Below, piece after piece: positions 47,543 to 57,607 of a stretch of 64,000 nt of DNA. Each line of letters starts with the position of its first letter. Within the stretch, counting starts at the first letter, position 1. The stretch is from NCBI RefSeq assembly GCF_000422865.1, contig NZ_KE383936.1, forward strand, positions 62,001-126,000, given 5' to 3'. Both the position numbers and the translations under genes were made by a program. The stretch comes from Oceanospirillum maris DSM 6286. GTDB taxonomy: Bacteria; Pseudomonadota; Gammaproteobacteria; Pseudomonadales; Halomonadaceae. Under the pieces are notes generated by a model. The model worked only from the letters and a program-made list of their open reading frames with translations, searched no databases and was not told where the DNA came from.

Positions 47543-48697
47543 ATGTTGCGCTGGCTGACTCCGGTTTTATGTTTGCTTTTGGCTGGCTGTGGTAGCTTGC
47601 CAGAGCCGCAGTACCCACCTAAATTGCTAACGGATATTAATGTGAGCGCGGAAGATCGCGTTGAGTTGGATATCGTTTGGCAGGATTTTGCGGCAAAAGG
47701 AGCTGGGGAGTTAGGCTATCTATTGCCTCCTGTTGTTGCTGATGAACGGATTTTTGCCATTGATCGTGATGGTCATTTAACCGCATGGCAGCGCGACAAA
47801 GGTACTTTTCTATGGGAAGCAAAGCTTGATAGTGGTGCCAGCTCAGGTCTTAGCTATAATCAGGAGCAGCTCTATGTGGGAACCCAGAATGGTGAAGTGA
47901 TGGCTTTATCGGCCACGGGTGGACAAATTCTTTGGCGCACACGCTTAAGTACAGAAGTCCTATCACCACCTCAGGTTAATAATTCCTCCCACCAGCTCGT
48001 GGTGCAAACGGCAGATGGCAAGGTTGCAGCGCTGGATGAGCGTACAGGTCGTATTCTGTGGAATTATGAAAGTACCGAGCCATTGTTAACATTGCACGGA
48101 ACGGCAACACCGTTAGTTGTGCCTTCTGCAACGTTTACTGGCTTTGCTAATGGTCGCGTGGTGGCTATTGATAACCGTAATGGTCAGTTAGCTTGGGATA
48201 TACGGGCAGCTGTGCCCACGGGTAGAACTGATATTGAACGCTTGGTTGATGTGGACGGCCAACCTTTGCTGACGAGTAAAGGAATGCTGGTTGTTACCAG
48301 TTATCAAGGACGTTTAATTGCTTTAGACCCTTCAAGTGGGCGTGGTATCTGGGAGCGTAAAGACTCTAGTTATTACCCTGCGGTGGAAGGTTTTGGCAAT
48401 ATTTTATATGTGGATGAAGCCAGTAATATCGTTGCGTTGGATGCCCGTTCTGGAGGCGTACTCTGGAACCAAAATGCACTAAGTGGTCGTCGGTTAACGG
48501 CTCCTGTTGTGTGGGGTGACACGCTAGTCGTAGCGGATTATGAGGGTTTTATCCATCTTGTCTCTTTAACGGATGGCCACATTGTGGGCCGTATTGAGGC
48601 AGATGCCAGTGGTATTGAGCAGCCGCTTATTGCCACTGACACTATTTTATACGCTGTAGCGGTGAATGGCCGCCTGATTGCAATTGGCCGTCAGTAG
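47543..48697 (+). CDS. bamB: Outer-membrane assembly lipoprotein BamB
   Basis: Beta-propeller lipoprotein of the BAM complex that inserts outer-membrane proteins. The 384-residue protein has a signal peptide with lipobox LLAGC (Cys at about residue 16) and repeated propeller blades with WxxxL/YVGTQNGEVMALSATGG-type turns (PQQ-like repeats). It sits between yfgM and der as in most gammaproteobacteria. Confidence 0.95.
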   Translation: MLRWLTPVLCLLLAGCGSLPEPQYPPKLLTDINVSAEDRVELDIVWQDFAAKGAGELGYLLPPVVADERIFAIDRDGHLTAWQRDKGTFLWEAKLDSGASSGLSYNQEQLYVGTQNGEVMALSATGGQILWRTRLSTEVLSPPQVNNSSHQLVVQTADGKVAALDERTGRILWNYESTEPLLTLHGTATPLVVPSATFTGFANGRVVAIDNRNGQLAWDIRAAVPTGRTDIERLVDVDGQPLLTSKGMLVVTSYQGRLIALDPSSGRGIWERKDSSYYPAVEGFGNILYVDEASNIVALDARSGGVLWNQNALSGRRLTAPVVWGDTLVVADYEGFIHLVSLTDGHIVGRIEADASGIEQPLIATDTILYAVAVNGRLIAIGRQ

Positions 48698-48758
48698 GTA
48701 GCAGCAGCGTGACATTTTTCTGCGTGCGCAGACCTTTTGAAGAACTGAAGATATCTGA

Positions 48759-50180
48759 ATGAATCCTGTTATTGCTTTAGTTGGCCGCCCAAATGTGGGC
48801 AAATCAACACTTTTTAATCGTCTTACCCGTAGCCGGGATGCCTTAGTGGCTGATTTTTCTGGTCTAACTCGCGACCGGAAATACGGTGAAGGTAAGGTCG
48901 GTGGTAAGCCTTATATCGTAATTGATACGGGCGGTATCAGCGGCGATGAAGATGGTATTGACTCCGCAATGGCGGGACAGTCTTTATTAGCGATTGAAGA
49001 AGCAGACATCGTTCTCTTTATGGTGGATGGTCGTGCGGGCCTCAATGTGGCGGATCAAATGATCGCCCAACACTTGCGTGAGAAAGGTAAAGAGGCTTGG
49101 CTGATCGTTAATAAAACGGATGGTTCTGATCCCGATGTGGTTGTGGCTGAGTTTTTTGCATTGGGTATGGAACGTTACCCAATCGCCATTGCAGCGGCCC
49201 ACGGTCGTAATGTAACGGCGATGATTCAACATGTTTTGGAGCCGTATCCAGAGCTTGATGAAGAAGAGGAGGCGCTTCACGCGCAACTGAAACACAAAGG
49301 CGTTCGTATTGGTGTTATTGGTCGTCCTAATGTGGGTAAATCCACACTGGTGAACCGAATCTTGGGTGAAGACCGAGTAGTTGTTTTTGATCAGCCAGGT
49401 ACTACCCGTGATGCTATTTCTATTCCGTTTGAACGGGATGGTCAGGAATATACCCTGATTGATACTGCTGGTATTCGTCGTCGTAAAAACGTCACCGAAA
49501 TTGCAGAAAAATTCTCGATTATTAAAACACTAGAAGCGGTACGTGAATGTAACGTTGCAGTGATGGTTATTGATGCCCAAACCGGTATTGTTGAGCAAGA
49601 CCTACACTTACTGGACTTTGTTCTGGAAAGTGGCCGAGCCTTGGTGATTGCGGTTAACAAATGGGATGGCCTGGATGTAAACATCAAAGACAAAATTAAA
49701 GAAGATGTGGATCGTCGTCTTGGTTTTGTTAATTATGCTGATATCCACTTTATCTCTGCCTTACACGGTACGGGTGTTGGGCATTTATATAAATCGGTCA
49801 ATAATGCCTTCGAATCGGCCATGAGCCATTGGCAGACTAACCGATTGACTACCATCTTGGAAGACGTGGTAAAAGAGCACCAACCACCGGTTGTTCGTGG
49901 TCGCCGTATTAAGCTACGTTATGCACACCAAGGCGGTAAAAATCCACCGATTATTGTGGTACATGGCAGCCAAACCGATGCGATCCCAGAGAGCTACAGA
50001 CGTTACCTGACCAATACCTTCCGTAAGGTATTGAGAGTTAAAGGTACACCGATTCGGTTTGAATTCCGCTCTGGTCATAACCCGTATGACAATACGGATA
50101 AAGATGATCGCCAGAAGGCTAAAGATCGTCAGTTGAATATGACAAAAGAAGCCCGTGACGAGCGTAAGAAACGCCGTTAA
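48759..50180 (+). CDS. der: Ribosome-assembly GTPase Der (EngA)
   Basis: Essential tandem GTPase for 50S ribosome maturation. The 473-residue protein has two G domains, each with a P-loop GRPNVGKST (residues about 8 and 187), DTGG/DTAG and NKxD motifs ([16 protein letters not shown]), and a C-terminal KH-like domain ([27 protein letters not shown]). A strong terminator follows. Confidence 0.97.
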   Translation: MNPVIALVGRPNVGKSTLFNRLTRSRDALVADFSGLTRDRKYGEGKVGGKPYIVIDTGGISGDEDGIDSAMAGQSLLAIEEADIVLFMVDGRAGLNVADQMIAQHLREKGKEAWLIVNKTDGSDPDVVVAEFFALGMERYPIAIAAAHGRNVTAMIQHVLEPYPELDEEEEALHAQLKHKGVRIGVIGRPNVGKSTLVNRILGEDRVVVFDQPGTTRDAISIPFERDGQEYTLIDTAGIRRRKNVTEIAEKFSIIKTLEAVRECNVAVMVIDAQTGIVEQDLHLLDFVLESGRALVIAVNKWDGLDVNIKDKIKEDVDRRLGFVNYADIHFISALHGTGVGHLYKSVNNAFESAMSHWQTNRLTTILEDVVKEHQPPVVRGRRIKLRYAHQGGKNPPIIVVHGSQTDAIPESYRRYLTNTFRKVLRVKGTPIRFEFRSGHNPYDNTDKDDRQKAKDRQLNMTKEARDERKKRR

Positions 50181-50221
50181 GTTGCTTTAAAGGATTTTGG
50201 GATTTAGACCTGTGTTATTAA

Positions 50222-50258
50222 AAAGACCTTGAAGCAAATGCTTCAAGGTCTTTTTTTT
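50222..50258 (+). terminator. Rho-independent terminator after der
   Basis: AAAGACCTTGAAGC and GCTTCAAGGTCTTT form a 14-base perfect stem with an AAAT loop and a long T run. Confidence 0.92.
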
Positions 50259-50371
50259 GAAGTCACAAAGAAAGAATTAAAGTAAGGCATTAGGGCTTCA
50301 AACTTCACAAAGACTCTATCTTTGACCCTATCTTCAACCCTGCCTCTAATCTACATGAATCAAGCCGCGGC

Positions 50372-50845
50372 TTAGTAATACTCTCCGTGGGGGTCAATTA
50401 AAGTGATTTGCTCTTCATCAACAAGACGCTCAACGAGGGCAAAGAAGTCAGTATAGGCCCGCAGGGCTTCCATCGGTTTAATGGGCTGATTGTAAAGTAC
50501 ATCGGATTGAATCGCTTGGCAGTTACGCTTGGTGGTGTGGGTCATTAACCGATTTTCGAGCTTAGTGCCTCTTACCGTTCGCATGACATGGACTAATTGA
50601 TCACGGGTGGCGGTATGCATTAGATGCTGCATACTTCTATTGTCCATGTGAGTGAGAGTGGTTAACAGCTTACGACACAGGAGAATAAAATTGGGTTCGC
50701 CTTGAGATTGTGGCGGGTTTAAGCCCAATTGTTCATCCAGCTTTGATACCAGCTCTAGGGCATTTATAAGCTCTAGCTGCACAGAAAAAAAGTCTTGGCT
50801 AACACGGTAATGGTGTTCGCCGAGGGTAAGGACTTCAAAGGCCAT
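50372..50845 (-). CDS. Hypothetical protein, helical
   Basis: A 157-residue acidic-neutral, mostly helical soluble protein starting MAFEVLTLGEHHYRVSQDFF and ending with LIDPHGEYY. No catalytic motif is visible. I recognise no family with confidence. It lies 21 bases downstream of another unknown gene on the same strand, so the two form an operon between der and prfB. Confidence 0.65.
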   Translation of the reverse strand: MAFEVLTLGEHHYRVSQDFFSVQLELINALELVSKLDEQLGLNPPQSQGEPNFILLCRKLLTTLTHMDNRSMQHLMHTATRDQLVHVMRTVRGTKLENRLMTHTTKRNCQAIQSDVLYNQPIKPMEALRAYTDFFALVERLVDEEQITLIDPHGEYY

Positions 50846-50866
50846 AGTGGCTAACTCCGTATTTGC

Positions 50867-51715
50867 TTAAGTAAGAACTGGGCCGGTATTCTTTTTGGCT
50901 TCATCCGAAGGGGCTTTTTTCTTCTGCAGGCCTTTAACAACCTCAATCACCATCTGGGCTGTTTTACGGGCATCAGTCGGCGCAATCTGGCTTGGTTTAG
51001 CAGGCTTTAGTTTTTCTTGCATAGGCTTAGGTATCAGCTTGAGAAATTTATTCAGTAAGCTTGTTTCTGACATCTCTTCGCAAATAAACCATAACTTAGC
51101 CAATTGGCGCGGTGGTACTTGTTTGAATACAGCAAATAAAGCCTTTTCAGGAAAGCCGTCAAGTTTCGTTAAAAGCTGACGAATAAACGCTGCGTCATTG
51201 CTCATCGGTAAAGCGATATTATCCGGTGTGGCATTGTCTTTAGCGGCCATGCGAGGAGGGCGAATTTCACCTTCGTCCGTCATGCGCTCTATGGTGCGAA
51301 TCAAGCCTTGAAGGCGTTCGTTTACTTCCCAAAGCGGTTTTAGGGGTAGTTTTTCGGCCCCTTGGATAAGCCGGTCTATCTCACGGCGGCCTAAGGCGGT
51401 TTCGATCTTTTCAATCAAGCTACTCATTTGTTTGCTTTGGGCAAGGCGATACAGCAAGGTGAAATCAAACTCTCTTAATAACAGTGATAGTTCATTATCA
51501 TTAAACTGCTCTAAGTGGGTGAGTGCTGGCAGTAATTGCTGAAATTGTTCTCTTGCCTCTTCCCAGCGTGATTTCGGGTGCAGGGCAAACTGTTCAAGCT
51601 GTCCTACCAGCGCATCGCGCATTTCTTTACAGGCTTGTTCAGGGAGTAATAACTGACTTTGCGCCAGTTGGATCTCTAACCGCTGACCGCTGACCGGCTT
51701 GACCTTGATCTGCAT
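50867..51715 (-). CDS. Hypothetical protein, weakly FliG-like helical repeats
   Basis: A 282-residue soluble helical protein. I start at MQIKVKPVSGQRLEI, with AGGAA eight bases upstream; a longer in-frame start 63 bases earlier lacks support. Two similar blocks (LSLLLREFDFTLLYRLAQSK and IRQLLTKLDGFPEKALFAVF) recall the alternating helices of FliG-type repeats, but the EHPQ or charged-ridge signatures of FliG are absent, so this is only a hint. The C-terminus is Lys/Pro-rich. No motility genes are adjacent. First gene of a two-gene unit. Confidence 0.6.
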   Translation of the reverse strand: MQIKVKPVSGQRLEIQLAQSQLLLPEQACKEMRDALVGQLEQFALHPKSRWEEAREQFQQLLPALTHLEQFNDNELSLLLREFDFTLLYRLAQSKQMSSLIEKIETALGRREIDRLIQGAEKLPLKPLWEVNERLQGLIRTIERMTDEGEIRPPRMAAKDNATPDNIALPMSNDAAFIRQLLTKLDGFPEKALFAVFKQVPPRQLAKLWFICEEMSETSLLNKFLKLIPKPMQEKLKPAKPSQIAPTDARKTAQMVIEVVKGLQKKKAPSDEAKKNTGPVLT

Positions 51716-52071
51716 GTGTTTTTTCCTAACGCTGAATCGGTAAGACATATTCTGCCATGGCGACGGTATGCATTGCATCCGCGAATCTGTTCATTTTAAG
51801 GGCATCTTCTAACTTGTGCATCTTATTCGATAACTTGTGCGCTGTATTCGGTGACCTGTGGTGCCGATTCAGTTATGCCAACCCGCGCTGTATTGCTGGT
51901 AGGTCGTGGGGGGATTCGTTAGAATTACTCTCTTGTTTTTCGGATGCACTTTCTCAGCTCTGGTTTTTTTAACTTTTAACGGTTTTTTTAACCTTTAACC
52001 TAGGCTTAGCCGAAGTGTCGTTTTCGAAACGATCTTTTTTTGATCCCTACTTTTTGTGAGTTTTTGGCACC

Positions 52072-53170
52072 ATGTTAGAAATCAACCCGATTAATAATCT
52101 CATTAAGGACCTGTCTGAGCGGACAGATGTTCTTAGGGGGTATCTTTGACTACGCTGAAAAGAAAGACCGCCTAGAAGAAGTCAACCGCGAACTGGAACA
52201 ACCAGAAGTCTGGAATGAACCAGAACGAGCCCAAGCTTTAGGCAAAGAGCGCTCTGGCCTTGAATTAGTGGTAGAAACCATCGACAACCTTGATACCGGT
52301 TTGGTGGATGCACGAGACCTACTGGATTTAGCCGTTGAAGAAGACGATGAAGGTACGGTCACAGAGGTTGAATCTGAACTAGCTAATCTTAAAGCTCAGC
52401 TTGAAAAGCTAGAGTTTCGCCGGATGTTCTCCGGTGAAATGGATGAGAGCAACGCGTACTTAGATATTCAATCTGGCTCTGGCGGTACAGAAGCTCAGGA
52501 TTGGGCCAACATGATGTTGCGTATGTTTCTGCGCTGGGGTGATGCCCACGGTTTTAAAACCGAATTGATTGAAGTGACCGCAGGGGATGTAGCGGGTATT
52601 AAAGGTGCAACCATTCGTTTCGAAGGTGAGTACGCCTATGGTTGGCTACGTACTGAAACTGGCGTTCACCGCCTAGTACGCAAATCGCCCTTTGATTCCG
52701 GTGGCCGTCGCCATACGTCGTTTGCTTCTGTGTTTGTTTCGCCAGAAGTGGATGACAGCTTTGAAGTGGATATCAACCCTGCGGATCTTCGCACGGATAC
52801 CTATCGCTCATCAGGTGCGGGTGGTCAGCACGTTAACACCACCGACTCTGCGGTACGTATTACCCACGAGCCGACCGGTGTCGTAGCATCCTGCCAAACA
52901 GAGCGTTCTCAACATGCTAACCGTGATCGTGCGATGAAGCAGTTGAAGGCCAAAATCTATGAATTAGAGATGCAAAAGCGCAACGCTGAGAAGCAGGCGC
53001 TGGAAGATACTAAGTCTGATATTGGCTGGGGTAGCCAGATCCGTTCTTACGTACTGGACGACTCCCGCATTAAAGACTTACGCACCGGTGTTGAAAACCG
53101 CAATACTCAGGCGGTTCTTGATGGCGATCTGGATCGCTTTATTGAAGCGAGCCTGAAGCAGGGGCTGTAA
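52072..53170 (+). CDS. prfB: Peptide chain release factor 2 (programmed +1 frameshift)
   Basis: Releases peptides at UGA and UAA stops. Translation begins at ATG 52072 ([20 protein letters not shown]); codon 26 is an in-frame TGA at 52147-52149, bypassed by +1 frameshifting, after which the frame continues to 53170. The complete product is 365 residues. Motifs: the stop-codon-recognising SPF ([11 protein letters not shown]) and the peptidyl-transferase GGQ ([16 protein letters not shown]). lysS follows, the usual prfB-lysS pair. Confidence 0.97.
52135..52150 (+). promoter_or_regulatory. prfB programmed +1 frameshift signal
   Basis: AGGGGGTATCTTTGAC: an internal Shine-Dalgarno-like AGGGGG three bases before the slippery CTT-TGA-C. 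It is the same arrangement as in E. coli and autoregulates RF2 level. Confidence 0.95.
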
Positions 53171-53256
53171 TTAGTTACGCCTCTGCAGATAAGCGCGCGA
53201 ACTCAGGTTCGCGCTGAATAATCCGATTTTACATTTGTTTTGGATGATAAAGACCC

Positions 53257-54783
53257 ATGGCTACAGAACAGCAGCAAGATACTCCCCTTGATAGCGCCGC
53301 AGCGGCAGCAGAAGAGAACAAACTGATTGCCGAGCGCCGTGCCAAGCTAGCTGAGCGTCGCGAAAAAGGTAACGCTTTTCCTAACACCTTCCGCCGTGAT
53401 GCACTGGCCGCTGAGCTTCAAGATGAGCTGGGTGATAAGGATAAGGACGCGCTGGAGCAGCTGAACCGTAAGGCATCTGTAGCCGGTCGTATCATGCGTA
53501 TGCGTGGCCCTTTTATTGTTATTCAAGATATGAGCAGCCAAATCCAATTGTATGTGGATAAGAAAGCGCTGCCTGAAGATGTCCGTGCCGATATTAAAAG
53601 CTGGGATTTTGGTGATATCGTCGGTGCCACCGGCCCTGTGCATAAATCGGGCAAGGGCGATCTGTACGTTTATATTGAAGAGTGTGAATTGCTGACAAAG
53701 GCTCTGCGCCCACTGCCGGACAAATTCCACGGATTGACGGATCAGGAACTGCGCTATCGCCAGCGTTACGTTGATCTGATCATGAATGAAGAATCCCGCA
53801 AAGCCTTTCAGATTCGCGCCAAAGTTGTCAGCGGTATTCGCAACTACCTGAGTCAGCGTGGTTATATGGAAGCGGAAACACCGATGCTGCAGGTGATACC
53901 CGGTGGTGCTACAGCCCGACCGTTTACGACGCATCATAATGCACTGGATCGTGATATGTATCTGCGTATTGCTCCAGAGCTTTATTTGAAGCGTTTGGTT
54001 GTGGGCGGCTTCGAGAAAGTATTTGAAATTAACCGTAACTTCCGTAACGAAGGTCTGTCGACCCGTCACAATCCAGAATTTACTATGCTGGAGTTCTATG
54101 AAGCATACGCTGACTACAAGGATTTGATGGATCTGACTGAAGATATGCTGCGCACTATCGCTCAGGATGTTCTAGGTGATACCGTGGTTCAGTACCAAGA
54201 AGACACCTACGATTTTGGTCAGCCGTTTGTACGTATGACCATGATCGAATCAATTCTGAAGTACGCGCCAGAGATCACTGAAGAGAGTCTGCAGGATTTG
54301 GAATCTGCGAAGAAAGTCGCTGAGTCCCTGAAGATTGATGTTAAGCCGATCTGGGGTCTGGGTAAGCTGCACACTGAAATCTTTGAAGAAGTGGCCGAGC
54401 ATCGTCTGATGCAGCCGACTTTCATTACCGAATACCCTGCTGAAGTATCACCACTGGCCCGTCGTAACGATGACAACCCTTTTGTCACCGATCGCTTTGA
54501 GTTCTTCGTGGGCGGCCGTGAGATCGCTAACGGTTTCTCGGAGCTGAATGATGCGGAAGATCAGGCGGAGCGTTTTGAACGTCAGGTTGCTGAGAAAGAT
54601 GCCGGTGATGACGAAGCAATGTTCTATGATCACGATTATATTCGTGCCTTGGAATACGGCCTGCCACCGACCGCTGGTGAAGGTATCGGTATCGATCGCC
54701 TAGTCATGCTCTTTACCAACGCACCGTCGATTCGTGATGTGCTGTTATTTCCGCATATGCGACCAGAAGCGGATTCTAAGTAA
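53257..54783 (+). CDS. lysS: Lysyl-tRNA synthetase (class II)
   Basis: Charges tRNA-Lys. The 508-residue protein has an Ala/Glu/Lys-rich N-terminal helix, an OB-fold anticodon domain ([17 protein letters not shown]), motif 2 ([20 protein letters not shown]) and motif 3 ([13 protein letters not shown]). Normal length. It follows prfB after 86 bases and is closed by a terminator. Confidence 0.97.
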   Translation: MATEQQQDTPLDSAAAAAEENKLIAERRAKLAERREKGNAFPNTFRRDALAAELQDELGDKDKDALEQLNRKASVAGRIMRMRGPFIVIQDMSSQIQLYVDKKALPEDVRADIKSWDFGDIVGATGPVHKSGKGDLYVYIEECELLTKALRPLPDKFHGLTDQELRYRQRYVDLIMNEESRKAFQIRAKVVSGIRNYLSQRGYMEAETPMLQVIPGGATARPFTTHHNALDRDMYLRIAPELYLKRLVVGGFEKVFEINRNFRNEGLSTRHNPEFTMLEFYEAYADYKDLMDLTEDMLRTIAQDVLGDTVVQYQEDTYDFGQPFVRMTMIESILKYAPEITEESLQDLESAKKVAESLKIDVKPIWGLGKLHTEIFEEVAEHRLMQPTFITEYPAEVSPLARRNDDNPFVTDRFEFFVGGREIANGFSELNDAEDQAERFERQVAEKDAGDDEAMFYDHDYIRALEYGLPPTAGEGIGIDRLVMLFTNAPSIRDVLLFPHMRPEADSK

Positions 54784-54790
54784 TTTTTCG

Positions 54791-54822
54791 CCCCAGTATT
54801 CTTTGAATGCTGGGGTTTTGTT
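54791..54822 (+). terminator. Rho-independent terminator after lysS
   Basis: CCCCAGTATTC and GAATGCTGGGG (one G-U pair) with a TTT loop, followed by TTTTGTTT. Confidence 0.85.
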
Positions 54823-54939
54823 TATCCCCTGCTTTATTGGCCATCAACTGTTACAGTAGGCGGCTTGTTTTTTATTTGAGTCGGCTAACCGACTGAATAA
54901 CTTTTGTCAGGTTCGTAAAGGACTGTCTGGAGACACACC

Positions 54940-55308
54940 ATGAAGATGCTTAATCGTTCTGCAATGACTGTAAAACTGACTCAGGAATTTGTTGACTGGA
55001 TTAACAATCTTGAGGAAGGCAGTGAGCCGCTGACGCTGGCTGATGTTAACGAAGAAGCTACGGTTTATCTGGTTCCCGAAATTGAAGATGAAGACCAGCT
55101 TAAAGAAATGGTTGAGGAGTATTGGTTAAACATTTTAGAGAATGAGCTAAAATCTTGGGAGGAAGATGAATCTTTCTGGCCTGAGCTGAATGTTGCTCAG
55201 TTTGAACGTTTTATTGAGTTGTCCCCAGCGGTAATGGTCTTTGACCTGGATTACCAAAATGGATTGAAATCAGCCAGTGTTGACGATTTAGAAGATTCTG
55301 GTAACTAA
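54940..55308 (+). CDS. Small acidic hypothetical protein
   Basis: A 122-residue strongly acidic protein (MTVKLTQEFVDWINNLEEGS, PEIEDEDQLKEMVEEYWLNI, ESFWPELNVAQFERFIELSP). GGAG lies seven bases before the chosen ATG; an internal ATG eight codons later is possible. It looks like a globular, single-domain cytoplasmic protein conserved without a known role in marine gammaproteobacteria, but I cannot name a family. It stands alone between lysS and the BASS transporter. Confidence 0.7.
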   Translation: MKMLNRSAMTVKLTQEFVDWINNLEEGSEPLTLADVNEEATVYLVPEIEDEDQLKEMVEEYWLNILENELKSWEEDESFWPELNVAQFERFIELSPAVMVFDLDYQNGLKSASVDDLEDSGN

Positions 55309-55405
55309 TCTGTATGCATCGTTATTGAGCTGTCATTGAGCTATAGCGTTATCGCTTGATAGCAGTAAGTAGGTAAAGAAAGGGTTGCTGAAGGAATTTA
55401 TTACC

Positions 55406-56302
55406 ATGTCCAACGGAGTGCTGTTAGGGGTGGTTCTTCCTGCCGCCCTTTTTATTATTATGCTGGGTATGGGTATGACCTTGATGCCTGCTGATTTTGG
55501 TCGAGTTTTTACCCTACCTAAGGCGGTCTTTGTCGGCTTAATGGGACAGGTGCTGCTTGTGCCTTTATTGGCCTTTGGCGTTGTCTCTCTTTTTCAAATG
55601 CCACGAGAGTTAGCTATTGGCCTGATGGTATTATCGTTTGCCCCCGGCGGTGCCACGTCTAATATGATGACGTTTTTAAGCCGAGGTGATGTGGCTCTAT
55701 CGATTACGCTAACGGCGTTTGCTTCTATTATTACACCTTTCTCTATGCCGTTATTAACGCAGTGGTCGCTCGATTACTGGTTAGGCGCTTCCCAACCCGT
55801 TGAACTCCCTATTGCCCAAACCATGTTGCGACTGTTTGTTATCACTGTTGTACCTGTCTCTATTGGCATGTGGTTGCATCGAACAAAGCCGGAACTCAGT
55901 CAGGTGCTGGCTAATGTTGTTAAACCCCTTTCAATCGCTTTCTTGGCGCTGGTTATTGTGGGGATTGTGTCAAAGCACTGGGCGCAGATGCCAGAGTTTC
56001 TTGCCGCTGTTGGTTGGCCGGTTGTTATGCTGAATAGCTTGGCTCTGTTATTGGGGTATCTGTTTGCCCGTTTTAATGGTCTTAACGGCCCTCAGCAACT
56101 GACGATTGGGATTGAGGTTGGAGTGCAAAATGGTGGCACCGCACTTTTAGTTACCGGCGCTATTTTAGGTAACAGCGTCATGTCTGTACCTCCGGTTATT
56201 TACGGTATTCTGATGTGGGGGCCAAGTATGCTATTTGGCCTTTGGTGGGGGCGTAGAATTCTCGGTAACTATCCCCGCGCTATGGCTCAAATCGATGGCT
56301 AG
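55406..56302 (+). CDS. Bile acid:sodium symporter (BASS) family transporter
   Basis: A 298-residue inner-membrane protein with about nine to ten hydrophobic helices. Family features are visible: LGMGMTLMPADFGRV near the start, SFAPGGATSNMMTFLSRGDVALS (Na+-binding crossover) and EVGVQNGGTALLV near the end. BASS members take up organic acids with sodium; the substrate is unknown. I use MSNGVLLG (AAGGAA upstream) rather than a TTG 21 bases earlier. The next gene overlaps its stop by 8 bases. Confidence 0.87.
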   Translation: MSNGVLLGVVLPAALFIIMLGMGMTLMPADFGRVFTLPKAVFVGLMGQVLLVPLLAFGVVSLFQMPRELAIGLMVLSFAPGGATSNMMTFLSRGDVALSITLTAFASIITPFSMPLLTQWSLDYWLGASQPVELPIAQTMLRLFVITVVPVSIGMWLHRTKPELSQVLANVVKPLSIAFLALVIVGIVSKHWAQMPEFLAAVGWPVVMLNSLALLLGYLFARFNGLNGPQQLTIGIEVGVQNGGTALLVTGAILGNSVMSVPPVIYGILMWGPSMLFGLWWGRRILGNYPRAMAQIDG

Positions 56303-57197
56303 CGCTCTAAAATCGACCTCTTTTCTGGGGCGCTGGCTCGGGTTGGCGGGGGTTTCTGCCGATGAGAATCCCAGGGCGAGGCTATGGGCCCAGAGGCTAG
56401 AATGGCCAATGCTGTTTATGGCTCTCTGGATGCTTATCGCTTGGTACTTAAGCTTAATGGGTGATATTCATCAGCTGTTGCACCGTCTTAGTGATTTACT
56501 GATCTGGTTTTTTTTCCTAGCGGAGACACTACTGCTTACCTTCTTGGTTGATCGGCGCAGGGTTTACCTAAAAAGAAACTGGATGAATATTGTTATTCTT
56601 GTTCTAGGGTTGCCGATTTTATGGGGCGACAGCTCTATGGCGATTGTGTTGCGTATGCTGCGGGTTGTGTTGATCCTGTCACTCTTAATGCCGATGAGTT
56701 CAACGATTCATGCAATTCTGGCCCGTAATAATTTAGGTACGACTCTGCTCATTAGTGCGATATTTGTTGGCCTTTCTGGCACGTTTATATCGGTTATTGA
56801 TCCTGCCATAGATTCGCCTTGGGAAGGGATTTGGTGGGCGCTAGTAACGGTGACCACTGTGGGATATGGCGATGTAGTCCCTTCTAGTGCAACGGGGAAG
56901 TTCTTTGCCACAATACTTATTTTATTAGGTATTGGATTGTTGTCTCTGTTGACCGCAAGTTTCTCTGTCTTTTTCCTCTCCCAAGAGGAGGAGGGCGTTA
57001 TTGACAAGGAAGCGGAACTGCTCAAGCGCGTTGATAGGGTTGCATCACGCTTAGACCGACTAGAAGACAGTATTGCTAGAGTATTAGAGTGCCAACGTCA
57101 GATACTAAAACAACAAGAGGCTCAGAAGCAGGACGCTTGTGAGCCACCAGAGTCAGACGCTAAAATGGTCGATGTTACGAAAGACCAGCGAAGCTAG
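56295..57197 (+). CDS. Voltage-gated-like potassium channel
   Basis: A 300-residue inner-membrane protein. After an N-terminal tail come six hydrophobic segments. An S4-like helix carries repeated Arg (IVLRMLRVVLILSLL), and the pore loop contains the K+ selectivity filter TVTTVGYGD. A C-terminal coiled coil follows (LLKRVDRVASRLDRLEDSIARVL). The start ATG overlaps the BASS stop codon, so both are probably co-translated. The track of a voltage sensor plus filter fits a VIC-superfamily K+ channel. Confidence 0.87.
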   Translation: MASALKSTSFLGRWLGLAGVSADENPRARLWAQRLEWPMLFMALWMLIAWYLSLMGDIHQLLHRLSDLLIWFFFLAETLLLTFLVDRRRVYLKRNWMNIVILVLGLPILWGDSSMAIVLRMLRVVLILSLLMPMSSTIHAILARNNLGTTLLISAIFVGLSGTFISVIDPAIDSPWEGIWWALVTVTTVGYGDVVPSSATGKFFATILILLGIGLLSLLTASFSVFFLSQEEEGVIDKEAELLKRVDRVASRLDRLEDSIARVLECQRQILKQQEAQKQDACEPPESDAKMVDVTKDQRS

Positions 57198-57228
57198 GCA
57201 TTAATATTCAAATGGCTTATTTCAGGTT

Positions 57229-57441
57229 TTAGTCATCTTTGTCCCAGTCGTCATAATCGTAATAATCAGCAATCGTTTTCTTAAGCTGTCGCTGCTCAAG
57301 ACGGTCTTCGATCATACGGCGTTTATCTAATGATCCTGTTTTTTTACTCAACTCCTTTTCTTCGGCGTCTTCAACAGTCACATCATCGGTGTCATCAAAA
57401 ATATCATCGGTATCATCAAAGGATACGCCCTCACGGCCCAT
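57229..57441 (-). CDS. PA3496-family small acidic hypothetical protein
   Basis: A 70-residue protein: an Asp-rich N-terminal half with a duplicated DDTDD element, a basic middle (LDKRRMIEDRLEQRQLKK) and an acidic tail YYDYDDWDKDD. This resembles the short 'PA3496 family' conserved in pseudomonads and relatives; function unknown. GGAGAGAC lies upstream of the ATG. Convergent with the channel gene. Confidence 0.75.
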   Translation of the reverse strand: MGREGVSFDDTDDIFDDTDDVTVEDAEEKELSKKTGSLDKRRMIEDRLEQRQLKKTIADYYDYDDWDKDD

Positions 57442-57514
57442 TGATAAGTCTCTCCAGAAAAAGGTTAATTTCTGATGCTTATATAGACGGAATTTAAATT
57501 CTGGTAAAGAAAAA

Positions 57515-57552
57515 AATAAAGCCTCGGCAAAAAAAATTGCAGAGGCTTTATT
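57515..57552 (-). terminator. Rho-independent terminator downstream of the 57608-58435 gene
   Basis: AATAAAGCCTC and GAGGCTTTATT are perfect 11-base arms. Read on the minus strand they are followed by TTTTTTCTTT. Confidence 0.85.
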
Positions 57553-57607
57553 GTGATATCAAAGAGAAGTATTTGAAAAGCTACTTTTTCTAGCTTTTTT
57601 GCCGACG

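Noticed and set aside
51757-51972. 71-codon plus-strand frame upstream of prfB
   Set aside because: Overlaps the promoter side of a minus-strand gene, has no ribosome-binding site and no motif.
52072-52149. Premature stop in prfB as a pseudogene
   Set aside because: The TGA lies in the conserved programmed frameshift signal, so the gene is intact.
53347-54069. 240-codon minus-strand frame opposite lysS
   Set aside because: It is the antisense of a clear lysS gene; the composition is typical of shadow frames in conserved genes.
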